Of a stretch of 64,000 nt of DNA, positions 32,640 to 44,034 are shown piece by piece (the stretch's first letter is position 1; each line of letters begins with the position of its first letter). Source of the stretch: Isoetes taiwanensis. Taxonomy: Eukaryota; Streptophyta; Lycopodiopsida; Isoetales; Isoetaceae. The position numbers and the translations under genes were made by a program. Location of the stretch: the NCBI GenBank assembly GCA_021234155.1, contig JAJEKV010000218.1:686001-750000 (forward strand), in the 5' to 3' direction. The notes below the pieces were generated by a model. The model made no database searches. It was given only the letters and a program-made list of their open reading frames with translations, and was not told the origin of the DNA.

Positions 32640-33520
32640 ATGTTGGCCCGAGTTCAGAAAGAACGGAGCTTGGCCCCTGAAAACATATATTAAGAAGTAA
32701 ACTCAGTGAATGGAAGCCAATCACCCCAATCATCCTGCTAATAACTGATATAACTGATAATGCACCTCAAATGTTGATCTAAAGTCTGATTGATGTGCTT
32801 TGCTTGCCCATTATTTTCTGGATGATTACAAGAAGTCAAAGAGCGGAGAGAATGGCAACTACGGAATAAAATTCAGACGATAACATCTGGCAATCCATGA
32901 GGTCTGATTACTTCAGAAAGGAGAAGATCAGTTGTTCCCTCACTGGTAATGGTGACATGCAAGGAATAAAATGAGCCATCTTAGAGAAGCTATCAACAAC
33001 GACCATGGTGGCATCATGACCCTAAGAGAGTGGCAACTCAGGAATAAAATCCACACTAATGCTATTTCAAGGTCCATCTAGAATATGCAGGAAATACCAT
33101 CAGAAAGATGTCTCAAAACCTTTGCTCGATAGCAGCTATCACATATGATCAAACGAAAACTTGATAGAGCGATGAAACCCAAGTCATGAATACTCTCGAT
33201 TAATAAGTTCAAGAGCCTTGGCTACTCTAAAGTGTCTGACCTGAGGCAAGAACCTCAATATGATTATCATCCAACCTCATTTGCTGAAGAGATAATGTTG
33301 AACCAAGATGTGGAAATACATCTTGAGCTAAGGAATTAGAGGAGAGAGATGCCCAGATAAACTCCAACAAAGATGCATCATGAGGCCTTTCGAACAAAGT
33401 GGTGGCTATAAGCTGGAAGCGATTAGTCCCTAGAATAACCTGTGGTAGTTAGTCAAATGAGGGATCACCCAGCTTGGGCTCAAGATAAGAGCGTCAAGAC
33501 AAGGGATCATGCTACTTTTG
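32640..33520 (-). pseudogene. Decayed Ty3/gypsy (chromovirus-type) integrase
   Basis: The minus strand, read across several frames, shows integrase hallmarks with many stops. MAHFIPLHVTITSEGTTDLL-like sequence gives the block after the first catalytic Asp. Next come VIRPHGLPDVIV (position of the second Asp), SCNHPENNGQAKHINQTLDQ (usually YHPQTDGQTERVNQTLE), and DDWGDWLPFTEF. These are characteristic of plant chromovirus integrases. No intact frame, LTR or protease/RT was identified around it. It is an old fossil. Confidence 0.6.
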
Positions 33521-35430
33521 GAGGGATCCATGATAGTATATTGACCACGAAATCAATGCTAGCTGGAAACTATATGTTGGAAAGCGACTAGATTCTAGAA
33601 TCAATGTATCTGTAAAGATGAGTTTAGGTACTAGGAAATGTAGTTTCTTTTCCTGAAATCCTCTGTCTCATGCATCCTTTTTCTTAGTCTTTTATTATAG
33701 GTATCTAAGGGAGCGGTTGGGGACGTGGCCACTATTTTAGAAGAAATAATATCTAGCATAATAACAGAAGTTTTAATTTATATTTTTGTATACTTTTTCC
33801 AATGGTTTTACTATGATTTGGAGGTCGTAATGCATGGAGTGTACTACTGCACACTATATTTTTATCTTTTAATTCCACTTTCCTATGGTTTGACCCATGT
33901 TTTGCATAATTTTTGTGCCATCCAATTTCTCCGATGACATTTCAATATTTCAATGGCTAAGTAGATTCCCTCAGTTTTAATAATCTAAGAAGAGCTCACA
34001 ATTTTTTTCTTCTTGTTTTTCCGCACATCTCGGATGTTACATGCAGATGTCGAGCTGTTGGTTTTAGGGTTTTTCTTGTTTTTCTAAGTTTTGACTTTGC
34101 CCTAGTTTCTGCTTTCGAGATTGTCTGACCTCATGGTTTTGTGCTTCTTTCTGGATTTTTATCGAATGGGTGCTTTTGGGCTCCCATCACAGATTCCTTG
34201 CCCATCTCGGTGAAGCTAGGAGTGTTGACCCTAAACCTGGCTAAAAGGTCAACCACAAGGAACCAATTCAAGTTTTCACTCAAATTGGCGTTAGAACCTC
34301 CAGATTCAGTCTATGCAAGGAAATCCCAAAAACAAGTTCAAAAAGTTCGAGTTCTATACCTTTCCCATTTCCAAAAAATAGTACCTTTGCCAAAACAAAT
34401 GTGGTGTCGAGATGCAGATCAATTTTTTAAGTCAGATGCAATAGACTTGGTCAAAAAAGTGGTAGTTAACCAACAGTAAAACCTCTGACCAAGTCAGAGA
34501 CTTAATCTGTGAGTTATTCAAGCTCAAAGTGGGGTCAAATTTTGGTCAATAGAGGTCAAATGTAGAAAACAGTGATCAGAAATTGAGGTTTGGAGTTGCC
34601 AATCATCTTTTTGAGAAATTCCAAAGTAGATAAGTTGCAATGATGCTAGGGAAAAGGGGCAATCAATCAAATCTTCATTTGGATGTGTAAAAGTATTTTT
34701 TGTGGCTAGATTTGGCAAAATACAGTCAAAACTGTCCAAACCCGAGAGCAATTTTTTTTGAATTTGAGCTATACTTGGTATTTTTGAATGATTCCAACTC
34801 CTTTGGACTGCACAGGCTCTAAGGATAGATGGCAAGTGGTCCAAAGGAATAGAAAAACACACTAGAATTTTTCGTAGAATATTTTGTAGCAAGAATTGTA
34901 GAATAATATATCGGGAGATGGATTTGACAACTTGGCAATCGATTTGAATTGATATGGAGGTAAATATATCATGATAACGAGAATATAAGGATGCTTCATA
35001 GCTTTAAATCACAGGAAAATAATCTTCTCAAGTCAATAATTTTTGAAGGTAATGTCAACCGGATCTTGTGAATCCGGTTGAGGAGAGCTCAAGAACTTCA
35101 AGGATCGTCGAGATCTTGCTCAAGAATGATCAATGTAGGATCCCGAATACTTACGGGCCTTGATTTTTGTCCGTCTTCGTTTCCCATGTATATAGATTTA
35201 GATTTTAACTGATTCCAGGCATCTTAGAGCTTAAATTTAGGCTTGATTGGATGCTTAGGGGCGGGAATCTGTAGTAGGTAGTTTTGAGTCCAAGGCTTCC
35301 ATTCGTGATTCGAGCGGTTTTCCAATTTTAGGGTTCTTCAACGTATTTTTTCCAGAATTTTTGCGATCGGTGGTAGTATTTTTGGGAGTATAAACCAGGG
35401 AATATCTTTGTATTTAGCCATTTAGAAATG
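33521..35430. other. Unassigned sequence, possibly old LTR material
   Basis: No motif-bearing frame. A 112-codon plus-strand frame at 34141-34479 and a 122-codon minus-strand frame at 34524-34892 have no recognisable content. The adjacency to gypsy debris on both sides makes a decayed LTR plausible, but I could not find a second copy in the window. Confidence 0.3.
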
Positions 35431-35752
35431 TTAGGCCATGGTTTCAAAGGGTGCCTTATAAAATAATTAGATAGATAGATCAATTGAGGAGATGGCAACC
35501 CTAATTTTTGAGGAATATGCTAGGCTTAGATACCATGCATTGGGATATTCCATGGGTAGCATGAATATTTAAGGCACAATGGTGGACAAAGCAAAGTGGT
35601 CATAAAATTCCAAGCTAGAAATGGGCTAGGGGTATTTATGAAGGTGTGATAAGAGTGGGAAAAGGGATATGAAATAAGGAGGCAAAAAGAATTAAGCAAT
35701 CAAGGTGTGATTTGGCAAAAAAATGAACAAGGGAAAATATAAGCATAAGGGG
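35431..35752. repeat. 322-bp direct repeat, left copy
   Basis: Begins TTAGGCCATGGTTTC and ends GCATAAGGGG. It is identical in length and, by eye, in sequence to 38088-38409 in the same orientation. It lacks TG...CA ends and is therefore not an obvious LTR. The gag frame to its right runs into it and stops at 35636, showing that the junction at 35752/35753 is artificial for the gag gene. Confidence 0.85.
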
Positions 35753-37093
35753 GTCTTGATCTTTCTTACCATATTTTTGCTGAGGGGGTGGAGCTATGAT
35801 CTGAGCAGGTGATTCCATCACAGGTGGCACAGGCCTGGCAGTAGAATGCCTACTTGGTTCAGCATGTACTTGAGCTTCATTCATGCTTCTAGTTTGCACC
35901 ACCATAACTTCTTCAGATTTAGGAATTTCTGTAGCTTGAATAAACCTTATAGAGGTGCTTGGTTCAGCAAATCTCACAGGGGGTTTAGACTCTGGTCTCT
36001 TCTCTTTTTCCTGTTTAGCAAAATATTCCTTAACAGCACACCTAGCATCAGTATGGCCAACCTCTTTACAAAAAGAACAAACAGGACATTCCTTTCCAAA
36101 ATGGCCTTTTTTATTACATTTGGAGCACACTTGCCAATAGCATATTTCGGATGGGTGAGAATTCCTATTGCAATGAATACATTCAGGATAAGTTTTACCT
36201 GCTCTTGCAGCCTTGAGTTCAACTAATTGTTTGGTTATTTCTGCTAAGGCTTCAGTAACCTTGGATAGGTCTGACTTGACCTCTGCAACTTGGGAATTGG
36301 CTTCCTCCTCTTTGGATTTCTTTTTTTCTTTTTGTATGGTATAAACTGGAATAGAAGAATGATGATCATAATGTGCATCAGTAGCATCAAGGTAAAACGG
36401 GTCAGGAGTATGATGAGAAGCATAATGCTTATCAGGCAAAGTAGAGAGCATCTGGGTCAGATCAGTGGTTTTGGCAAAGACTTTGTAAATGGAATCAAAT
36501 CCTTCAGCAGCTTGGATTTTGAGCAACTTTCTTTGGATATCTGGTCTTTTTTGCAGACCATTGATAAAGGCAGTAACTAAAAATAGAGTTGGGACGGTGA
36601 CACGTGCTTTTTGACACCTGCTCATGAATGTACTAAACCTCTCCTTGTACTGATTCACACTTTCTCCTGCATGTATAGAAAAACCTTGCAGCTCATTAAC
36701 CAAATCTTGTGGAGCAGCTAACTTACCAAATCTATCCAGAAACTTCTTGACAAGTTCATCCCATGAAGTGGTACCCATTAACTTTTCATAAGTTAACCAA
36801 GCTCCAGCTTCACTCTCATCTTTGAAACATTTTTCAAATTTTGAAAGCTTGCCTCCTTTCTTGAAACCATAATCCCTGTAATAGTCTTCAAATATTCTCA
36901 AAAAGTGGTTAGCACTCATGCTGGAATCAAAGGTAGGCAAGGGAACAGGGACATTCAACTCAAACTGGTATGGCATGTTTTGAAGTAAGCTAGTTGAGAA
37001 ACTTGAAGGCAATGGCCTCTCTCTGCAATGATCTGATACATCAACATCTTCTAATGGTTCTGTTTCTGCTGGAAATTTTTGCTTTGGAGCCAT
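35753..37093 (-). pseudogene. Ty3/gypsy gag with three zinc knuckles, 3'-truncated
   Basis: The likely start is MAPKQKFPAETEP (37093). The open frame extends upstream to 37210, but that part is leader/LTR. The protein forms the retrotransposon capsid. It contains the gag-type region (YYRDYGFKKGGKLSKFEKCF, WDELVKKFLDRFG, GESVNQYKERFSTFMSRC) and then three consecutive CX2CX4HX4C zinc knuckles, starting CIHCNRNSH, CSKCNKKGH and CSFCKEVGH. The frame is cut at 35752/35753, where it enters the 322-bp repeat; the protease and RT are absent. The same triple-knuckle layout occurs in the element at 41.9-51.6 kb, suggesting a related lineage. It is unusual that integrase sequence lies upstream of it on the same strand. 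Confidence 0.8.
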
Positions 37094-37112
37094 GAGTTCT
37101 GAAATCCAGGAA

Positions 37113-37131
37113 GATCTCGGTAGAACCTCCA
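37113..37131 (-). promoter_or_regulatory. Primer binding site (tRNA-Gln-like)
   Basis: TGGAGGTTCTACCGAGATC on the minus strand, 20-40 nt ahead of the gag start, is complementary to a tRNA 3' end of the form ...CTCGGTAGAACCTCCA, resembling tRNA-Gln. The related element at 49.48 kb has TGGAGGTCCTACCGAGATC in the same relative place. Confidence 0.45.
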
Positions 37132-37248
37132 TAATGTGTGCTCCTGCAAATGACACTTGGCAGTTAATAAAAATCCTTGTCCTGAGACTGTTTGATAGCT
37201 CATCCTTCATGCTGGCTAATCTGCAAACATAAACTTAATGAAGACATT

Positions 37249-37638
37249 ACTATTGGCCTACAATATTTAAAGATTGTTAGCAATAACTTCATTCACAAAA
37301 GGAGTACCTCTATCAGAATGTAATTGTAGAGGAATACCAAACCGTGCACAAATGTACTCATGTAAGAACTTTGCTGTTGTAAGGGCATTAGCCTGTCTCA
37401 AAGGAATTGCCTCTGCCCATTTGGTAAAATAATCAGAGCTACAATAATGTGTGATGTTGCCCTGCTAAGAAGTCGGGTTAATAGGACCAATATAATCTAA
37501 TCCCCAAATTTGGAAGGGTCCCGGAGAAATTATGGGGTTTAGTGCGTTTGGGATAAGGATCCTCTTGCCAAATATTTGGCACTTGTGGCAAGATTTTATA
37601 GCAATTATAACAATCTTTAAATATTGTAGGCCAATAGT
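37249..37638. repeat. 31-bp perfect inverted repeat at a rearrangement junction
   Basis: 37249-37279 (starts ACTATTGGCCTACAATAT) is the exact reverse complement of 37608-37638. The right arm is a genuine part of the integrase zinc-binding region. The left arm sits exactly where the integrase frame is broken off, between integrase and the LTR/gag leader. It therefore looks like templated filler DNA. Confidence 0.75.
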
Positions 37639-38087
37639 ATCGACACGAGAATTTTCTTGGCGGTAGTATCTCCAAACAAAATGGCCTCCACATATTCCTT
37701 CATGCATTTCTTTAATGATCAAGGCAGATTCTTCTTCATTGACACACCTCAATAATAGTCCATCCCTGTTGACTTTACATAAAACATCATTAATCATTTT
37801 GAACTGCCTACACTTTTCTTTAAATCTCCTTTGCTGGCTCGAGGTCAATCCTGAGGGCATCTCCTTGGATTGTAGAAAATTCTTTATAGGTAGCTGCCAA
37901 TCCTGTTGGCCCTGCTCATCATCATCTGCCTGTAAATAAGCTAAGGCATCCACAAAATCAACAACTTCCACTACATCCTCATGGTCAAAGAAAATATAAG
38001 GTAAATAGAGACTGGGACTCTTTACTCGATGTAACTCTTTTATAGAAATATCAAAGGTTTGTAACTTGCAAGCCCACCTTTGAATTT
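37275..38087 (-). pseudogene. Gypsy RNase H end and integrase, truncated
   Basis: On the minus strand from 38087 the frame starts inside the end of the RNase H/connection domain (QRWACKLQTFDISIKELHRV). It continues into the integrase zinc-binding domain: H residues in EMHEGICGGHF, cysteines in CHKCQIFG. A one-base disruption near 37630 shifts the frame. GLDYIGPINP supplies the first catalytic Asp, and SDYFTKWAEAIPLRQANAL and HSDRGTPFVNEVIANN give the second. The third catalytic residue and C-terminus are missing. Both ends are abrupt: at the 322-bp repeat (38087/38088) and at the 31-bp inverted filler. Confidence 0.75.
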
Positions 38088-38409
38088 TTAGGCCATGGTT
38101 TCAAAGGGTGCCTTATAAAATAATTAGATAGATAGATCAATTGAGGAGATGGCAACCCTAATTTTTGAGGAATATGCTAGGCTTAGATACCATGCATTGG
38201 GATATTCCATGGGTAGCATGAATATTTAAGGCACAATGGTGGACAAAGCAAAGTGGTCATAAAATTCCAAGCTAGAAATGGGCTAGGGGTATTTATGAAG
38301 GTGTGATAAGAGTGGGAAAAGGGATATGAAATAAGGAGGCAAAAAGAATTAAGCAATCAAGGTGTGATTTGGCAAAAAAATGAACAAGGGAAAATATAAG
38401 CATAAGGGG
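38088..38409. repeat. 322-bp direct repeat, right copy
   Basis: Identical by eye to 35431-35752, same orientation. Together they flank the 2,335-bp permuted gypsy fragment. After this copy the sequence continues with GAATATGACTAGGG, unrelated to the gypsy fragment, so this side is probably the original flank. Confidence 0.85.
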
Positions 38410-40389
38410 AATATGACTAGGGAAATGGGGGTAAGAATATGGATAAAAATGACTAGGAGGTGGAATCTAATGCCATGGGATCTTCCAAACTTTTAACTTC
38501 CAATCTTCAAAAATTGTCTTCCAAACTTCATAACCCAGAATCTTCTAGAGCATATTCTTGACTAAGCACTTTGACCTTAAATAAAGTACCTCATGTGAGT
38601 TTTGAACCTTGAGCACATTGTTGTCTTGTAAAATGAACATCCTTTGACCTTCATATCAATGTTGACTACCAAGTCCTCTTTTGACTTAGCCTTCCTAACT
38701 TCAACAAATAAACCATTCAATTAGTATGTTGCCCTTTGGGGGCAACAAGGAGGTAGTGGTTAGGGCAAGAACGGTTGCTAGGGCAGCCTACAAGAAGGGA
38801 AAAATCTCATTTTCCCTTTGCTTCTGTGCAGCTGATAGACGATTTACAGATCAATTTCCAAGATATTCTTCATACAGCTGTCGAATTTTGTTGAGCCTGG
38901 GACATACCGAAAGTCTGCAGAATTCATAGGTTATGCTATAAAGTAAGCATTTGTTTGTATTCAGTTTCTTTTTTTCATCGCAAGATTACTCTCTTCTCAT
39001 CTAGGTTTATCGGTATCCCTTTTAGGACCGCTGCTAGGCTTCATAAATCTGCCCATCCCATTGCCATATGCTCATTGTGAATCTTCTATTGCAATGTCAT
39101 TTGGACTTACTCTCTCAACGTATTAGGTCTTGTTTTCTCGGTTCCATCTAGAGAATTTGGTTTTCAACGTAATTTTTGTTGCTTTATCCGAATGCATTAT
39201 GTCGCTTGTGGCCTAGGATGGACATATTATAGTGTTAGATATAGGAACCGGGTTTCAGTATCGTCTTACTTCATCTTTTATTTTGTTATTTAGAGTACCT
39301 AGAACATAAGGCAAAAACCAGTTCAAAAATATACAAGATCTTGGATGTAAAACAAATGATGCCTTTTAAGGCTTAGGATTCGATTCGTGCTCTAAACTTT
39401 ATGGCGGTTCTTTGCGAAGTTGTTATAGCCACTTCGTCTTGCTAAATTCATCTGAGCCTTGCGGTGCATTAGATTGTTGACGGTGTAATTCAACTTCGGT
39501 TTCAATATGATCTCTTATTTGTATATTTCTAGTGTACCTTGTGTGCATATTGCATCTGCATGCTTGATCTTTTTGCGGGCCATTTGGGATTGTCATAATT
39601 GGAATCATGTAATTGTTATTGCGATGTGAAGATAATAGTGGGCGTGAAACTTAATTTATTCTTTTCTTCTCTCTAAGATATACCAGTCACGGTTATGTTA
39701 TGTGTTGTTTTGTCCAGAAGTTTTGTTATCATTCTATTTGCAAAGAGTGTGTTTTCCTCATGACTTGAAGATCAAATCATATCTTGCATTGCTACCCTCT
39801 GTAGCATATAGACTTTATATGCTACTTTCAATTTTCTTTGCTATTTTAAATTCCTAAACAAACACATAACTTGGAGTTAAGGGATATTTATCTAATCTAT
39901 TAGATATTTCAATCAATCAATTAATCTCCTTTCCCCTTCTTGCATACCCTGGAGCTAAGAAGTATTATCTAGTCTATTAGTGTTGTTTCAAGCAACCAAT
40001 TAATCTAACATTTTTGTTTTTTATAATGTCGTGGAGGGTTGAAGCACTTATATGAAAAAGACATGAAACCTCTACCAATGACTTGGAAGAGCATTATTTG
40101 GGCATAGAATATAGTAAAATATCTCTATCAATTATGTAAGTAAGGTATTAAAGGCAGGTAAATATTTCACAACATTTATTTTGATTGTCTTAGAGTAACA
40201 TTTGCATTAATGATTGTGTTTGAATTGTTCTTGTTTATAAGATAATTATGCTTGCAAATATTTTTTACAAATTTTTGGTTGGAAAAAAAAAATTAATCAA
40301 AAATAAGATTTTTATTAGAGGTTCTTTTTTTACCAAACCATTGTATGTAATATCCAAGTCACTAAAAATAAATAAAAGAAGAGAAGCGA
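38410..40389. other. Unassigned sequence
   Basis: No supported coding region or repeat. Short frames near 38726 and 39423 have no recognisable content. Confidence 0.3.
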
Positions 40390-40527
40390 TAGAATAGAAT
40401 AGAATATGATTTTATCGTCCACGGAGACCAACTGGCCTATGGGACCCAAGTACAAAGAGAGAGCAGCAGGCGTATTACTACCAGGATTAAAAAACCCCCG
40501 CCCCGAAGGGTTTTCGGGGGAAAATCC
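40390..40527 (-). mobile_element. LINE 3'-end fragment, copy 3
   Basis: On the minus strand a GGGTTTTTTAATCCTGG / TACTTGGGTCCCATAGG / GTCCACGGACGATAAAATC-like order ends in (TATTC)n at 40390-40406. It shares its sequence with the 3' end of the LINE at 23653 (including the GAAGGGTTTTCG hairpin region) and with 14018-14098. It is a severely 5'-truncated copy. Confidence 0.65.
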
Positions 40528-41768
40528 TTAGTAGCAATTTAGAGAGAGAATGTCAATTGTTTCTGCGCTCATAACTTAAGCTACATAGGTCAGTTTCATA
40601 TGATCTTGGGCTCGTTAGAAAGCTTATATAGAGAACCTTCAATTGACATATGATTTGATACAGATCTATCAAGGTTTTTATAATTTTCAATCCAGATTCC
40701 TTTTTGTAAATTGCAGCTTTGATGGTAATATGATTTTTATCATAACTTTTGAATTCTGACTTCGTTTGTGTGTTTTTTATTGCGTTGGAAATCTGGGATC
40801 TTTTCATGATGCATGAAATCCTCATATTTGATTAAGCTTTCTAGGTCCAAATAGCAAATTTCTGAGCAGATTTGGTAGGGTTTCACATCTGATTAAAACA
40901 TGATTTGCATAGCAACAAATCATACTCTCTATCCTGCTGATCATTCTGGTCATGTCCCTTGTCATGTATCATTGTAGTGCAGTAAGCTTTTATGAACATA
41001 TTGAAGAGATGATGTTATCGTGACCACGTTTTGTATAGGAAAAAAAAAATTGAAACTTTTTGTTTTCGCGTATTATGGGCTTTGTGCTATATTTGATAGT
41101 TTATATGTTATTCATAAACTTGCCAATGAATTTTTATTTCTTTTTTCGAACAAAAAAAAAAAAACATCTCCAATAACACATCAAAACAACAAGGCATGTG
41201 ATAGTCAAGGCATTCAGGAATATACTTAGACCACGGCAATTTGTTCCTCTTTACTGAAATTGGATGCTTTTAGTTAGGGTTCAAATCCCTAGCTTCCTGT
41301 GCCTTTTATATTGTCTTAGTGTAATTGTGCTTTTATTTCTTCAGGGATGCACTTATACATAAAGGCAGTATGGCATCTGCGTTCGAAAGGTAGTAAAAAA
41401 CACCCCTTGCATACACATTTTCAAAAGGCAATTTAACCCATTTGTGTATATATTTTGCACTAGATCAGTGCTTAAAAGCACCCCTAACTCCTAAGTATAC
41501 ACACGAAAATGGTGTTAAAAAAACCCTCCGTTGAACTCTCATGGATTATATGCCAATTAAAGGTGAACCCCCCGGGTTTTATTCTGAGTCTCATTTGATT
41601 TGTTTCGGACTTGCACATTCAATCAGTTATGCCGTTATGACTAGATTGGTGGTTGCCATTAGTACATTTTGGATGTGCAGGAAATGTAGTATTTTAGAAG
41701 GTCACCAGTAAATGTGTGCCAGCATTGCCGCGCTAATGTTCTAGCATATGGTTTTATGATATGGAGCA
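40528..41768. other. Unassigned sequence
   Basis: AT-rich, no supported gene. The right edge abuts the LTR of the gag-only element, where the target site would be expected. Confidence 0.3.
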
Positions 41769-41877
41769 TGCTAGGGGGAGTGATTCAAATGCAAGGGATT
41801 AAGGCAATGGGCATAAGGAAACCAATGATTATAAGAATTGATAAAAGAGGCAAGAGATTATATCATAAGTGACCATT
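41769..41877 (+). repeat. 5' LTR of gag-only element, left part
   Basis: These are the first 109 bp of the LTR. The last five bases, CCATT (41873-41877), are the target-site duplication created by the nested element. The sequence resumes at 51607. Confidence 0.8.
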
Positions 41878-44001
41878 TGATGAACTGTTAATCTAAGAGT
41901 TCACCACCCAATGATCTGACCTCCAGGCTGTTATGGCAGCCAGCCAATATTCCCCACAGTATGTAATAAGATGCCAAAATGAAGGGATAAAGGATTATCT
42001 TGCGAATGCAGGAGGATACGGTCTCTAAGATCAACTCTATCAAATAGGGTGGAATGATGTAATTTGTAGCAGAATTTTATTTGGATGAGCTTGCCTATAT
42101 GCAACAGAATGGATTTATAAGCATGAGAATTTGTGAAAGTTTAATGACTAGATATAGCTTAGACGGATGTAAGACGTGGCAGAATTCTATTTGGATGTGC
42201 TTGACTACATGCTACAGAAGGAATTTATAAGCAAGAGAATATGCAAAAGGGTTAATGCATGGATATAGCAATAGTGCAGAAAAAAATCTGTTGGATAATC
42301 CAAATAATCCAAAGAGGTTACATAACTCCAGTTAGCAAGCGGATATAACAACACTGAATCCTATTATCTGTTTACAGAAGACAATTATGGCTATTGCAAG
42401 GCTATTGACTACTTGAAGTTTATGGACAGATCTAAATATCAGCAAAAACTATCTTTAATGACATGGAAGCATCCTAAAAAAGTAGAGTACTAATGCACAG
42501 GAACAATTTCTCAATTGAGCAACCATCAAACATTTTGTATTTATGCAATAAAATGTACAGCAACTTATCTTTCCATAGTGATCAGAGATCAGCTACAATC
42601 AATCAAAACTTTGCTTCAGGTTATTTGTTTTCTGCAACTCTCAGTTCCTCAAGCAATGTAATAGCAATGTAATGTAGGCATTTACTTCCAGCAACGGTTC
42701 TTCACAGCATCAAATTCAGCATCAAATTCAGCATCAACTTCGCATTCAAATGGCAACTTGGATTTCACCCAGCGCATCCAACAATCTGGCAATCCCTTCT
42801 CCTTTATCTTCTTCACCGCCCAAATGTTTCCAATCCGAGCAAGCTCCTGGTTCCGTGGATTCGGCACCGCATCCTTGTCTTGTGAAATCGGCACCGACAG
42901 AAACTTCTATGAATTTGGAGATGTTAATCGTGCACTGCGACATGGCAAGACTATGGTGCAAAATGTGACAAAGGGTCGGAAGGCTTGGCTTAGGACAAAA
43001 TAACCTTGGTTTGTGCATCAGGCAGCAATTTGGTATAACATGGTCACGAAAATGAGTCATTGTTGTATAAGGGTTTGGGTGCCATTTTCAAGAATGGGTA
43101 AGGTTAAATGATAGCTATAACATGGCAAATATAACAATGGTGGAACACAGCAAGACTATGGTGCAAACTGTGATAAGGGGTCCGAAGGTTTTAGGCATAG
43201 GACAAAATGAATCTAGGTCTGTGCATCAAAGTGACCATTTGGTATAACATGGTTACTTAATTTGAATCATTCTTTGTATAAGGGTGCGGGTACCATTTTC
43301 AAGCATGGTAAAGGTTAAATGATAGCTTTAACATGGCAAATATAACAATGGTTGAATATCATTGTACCCATTGTGCTTAGATTGCGCAACCCTAATCCGA
43401 GCTTTTCCGCAAGTTTATCCAGAAGCTTACTAGATTATGCCGCCAACACGAAGGTATAATTACGGAAGAGACATTAGCCGTGAATCTTAACAAGACAACC
43501 TCTAGTATTGGTACAACGCCCCAAGAATGGCAAGATGGAATGGCGATGAAACATAACAGGGCAATTCATGGAGTTGACACAGTGGCAATGGCAAGATGGG
43601 ATGGCAGTAAACGTAATAAGGCAATTCATGGAGTTGACACAGTGGCATGACAAAAATGGGCAATATAGGATGACCACGAGCTTGGTGGATGATGAAATAA
43701 ACAAGGTTTACGTTTTCAAAAACAAGCACCATAACTTACCATGTCGTGTGCATTTATTTCAACCTGATATAAGATACCCCTTGTGAACGTTGCTGAACCT
43801 TGACTTCTTATGGCTGAACAGCTCCAGGCTTTGGCTCTTGCTGCACATATTGCTATGATGGTTGCCCACTAATGCTTCAACAAAATTCACTTGCAACTGC
43901 ATCTAAAAACTGGACACTTGATCATACTAAATTTACGCTAGAAAACACCATTGAGACTAAATCTAGCTATGGTTATGTTGGCTCCAGAATGCGAGCCAAC
44001 A
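41878..44001 (-). repeat. 3' LTR of the dual-RNase-H gypsy element
   Basis: This 2,124-bp LTR pairs with 49486-51606. Internally it carries a roughly 60-bp tandem duplication (AATTCATGGAGTTGACACAG at about 43562 and 43622). Duplicate short frames in both LTRs (for example at 42750 and 50358) are LTR translation, not genes. Confidence 0.9.
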
Positions 44002-44034
44002 TTATGCCCAAAACAGAAGGCTGGTCCCCTCAGC

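Noticed and set aside
41769-41782. Left LTR preceded by a polypurine tract, suggesting a second upstream element
   Set aside because: The shared block TGCTAGGGGGAG begins with TG and occurs at both LTR starts, so it is more simply the first bases of the LTR; sequence further left does not match the element interior.
42746-43003. Duplicate short frames at 42.75 and 50.36 kb (for example MATWISPSASNN)
   Set aside because: They lie at equivalent positions inside the two LTRs of one retrotransposon and carry no domain.
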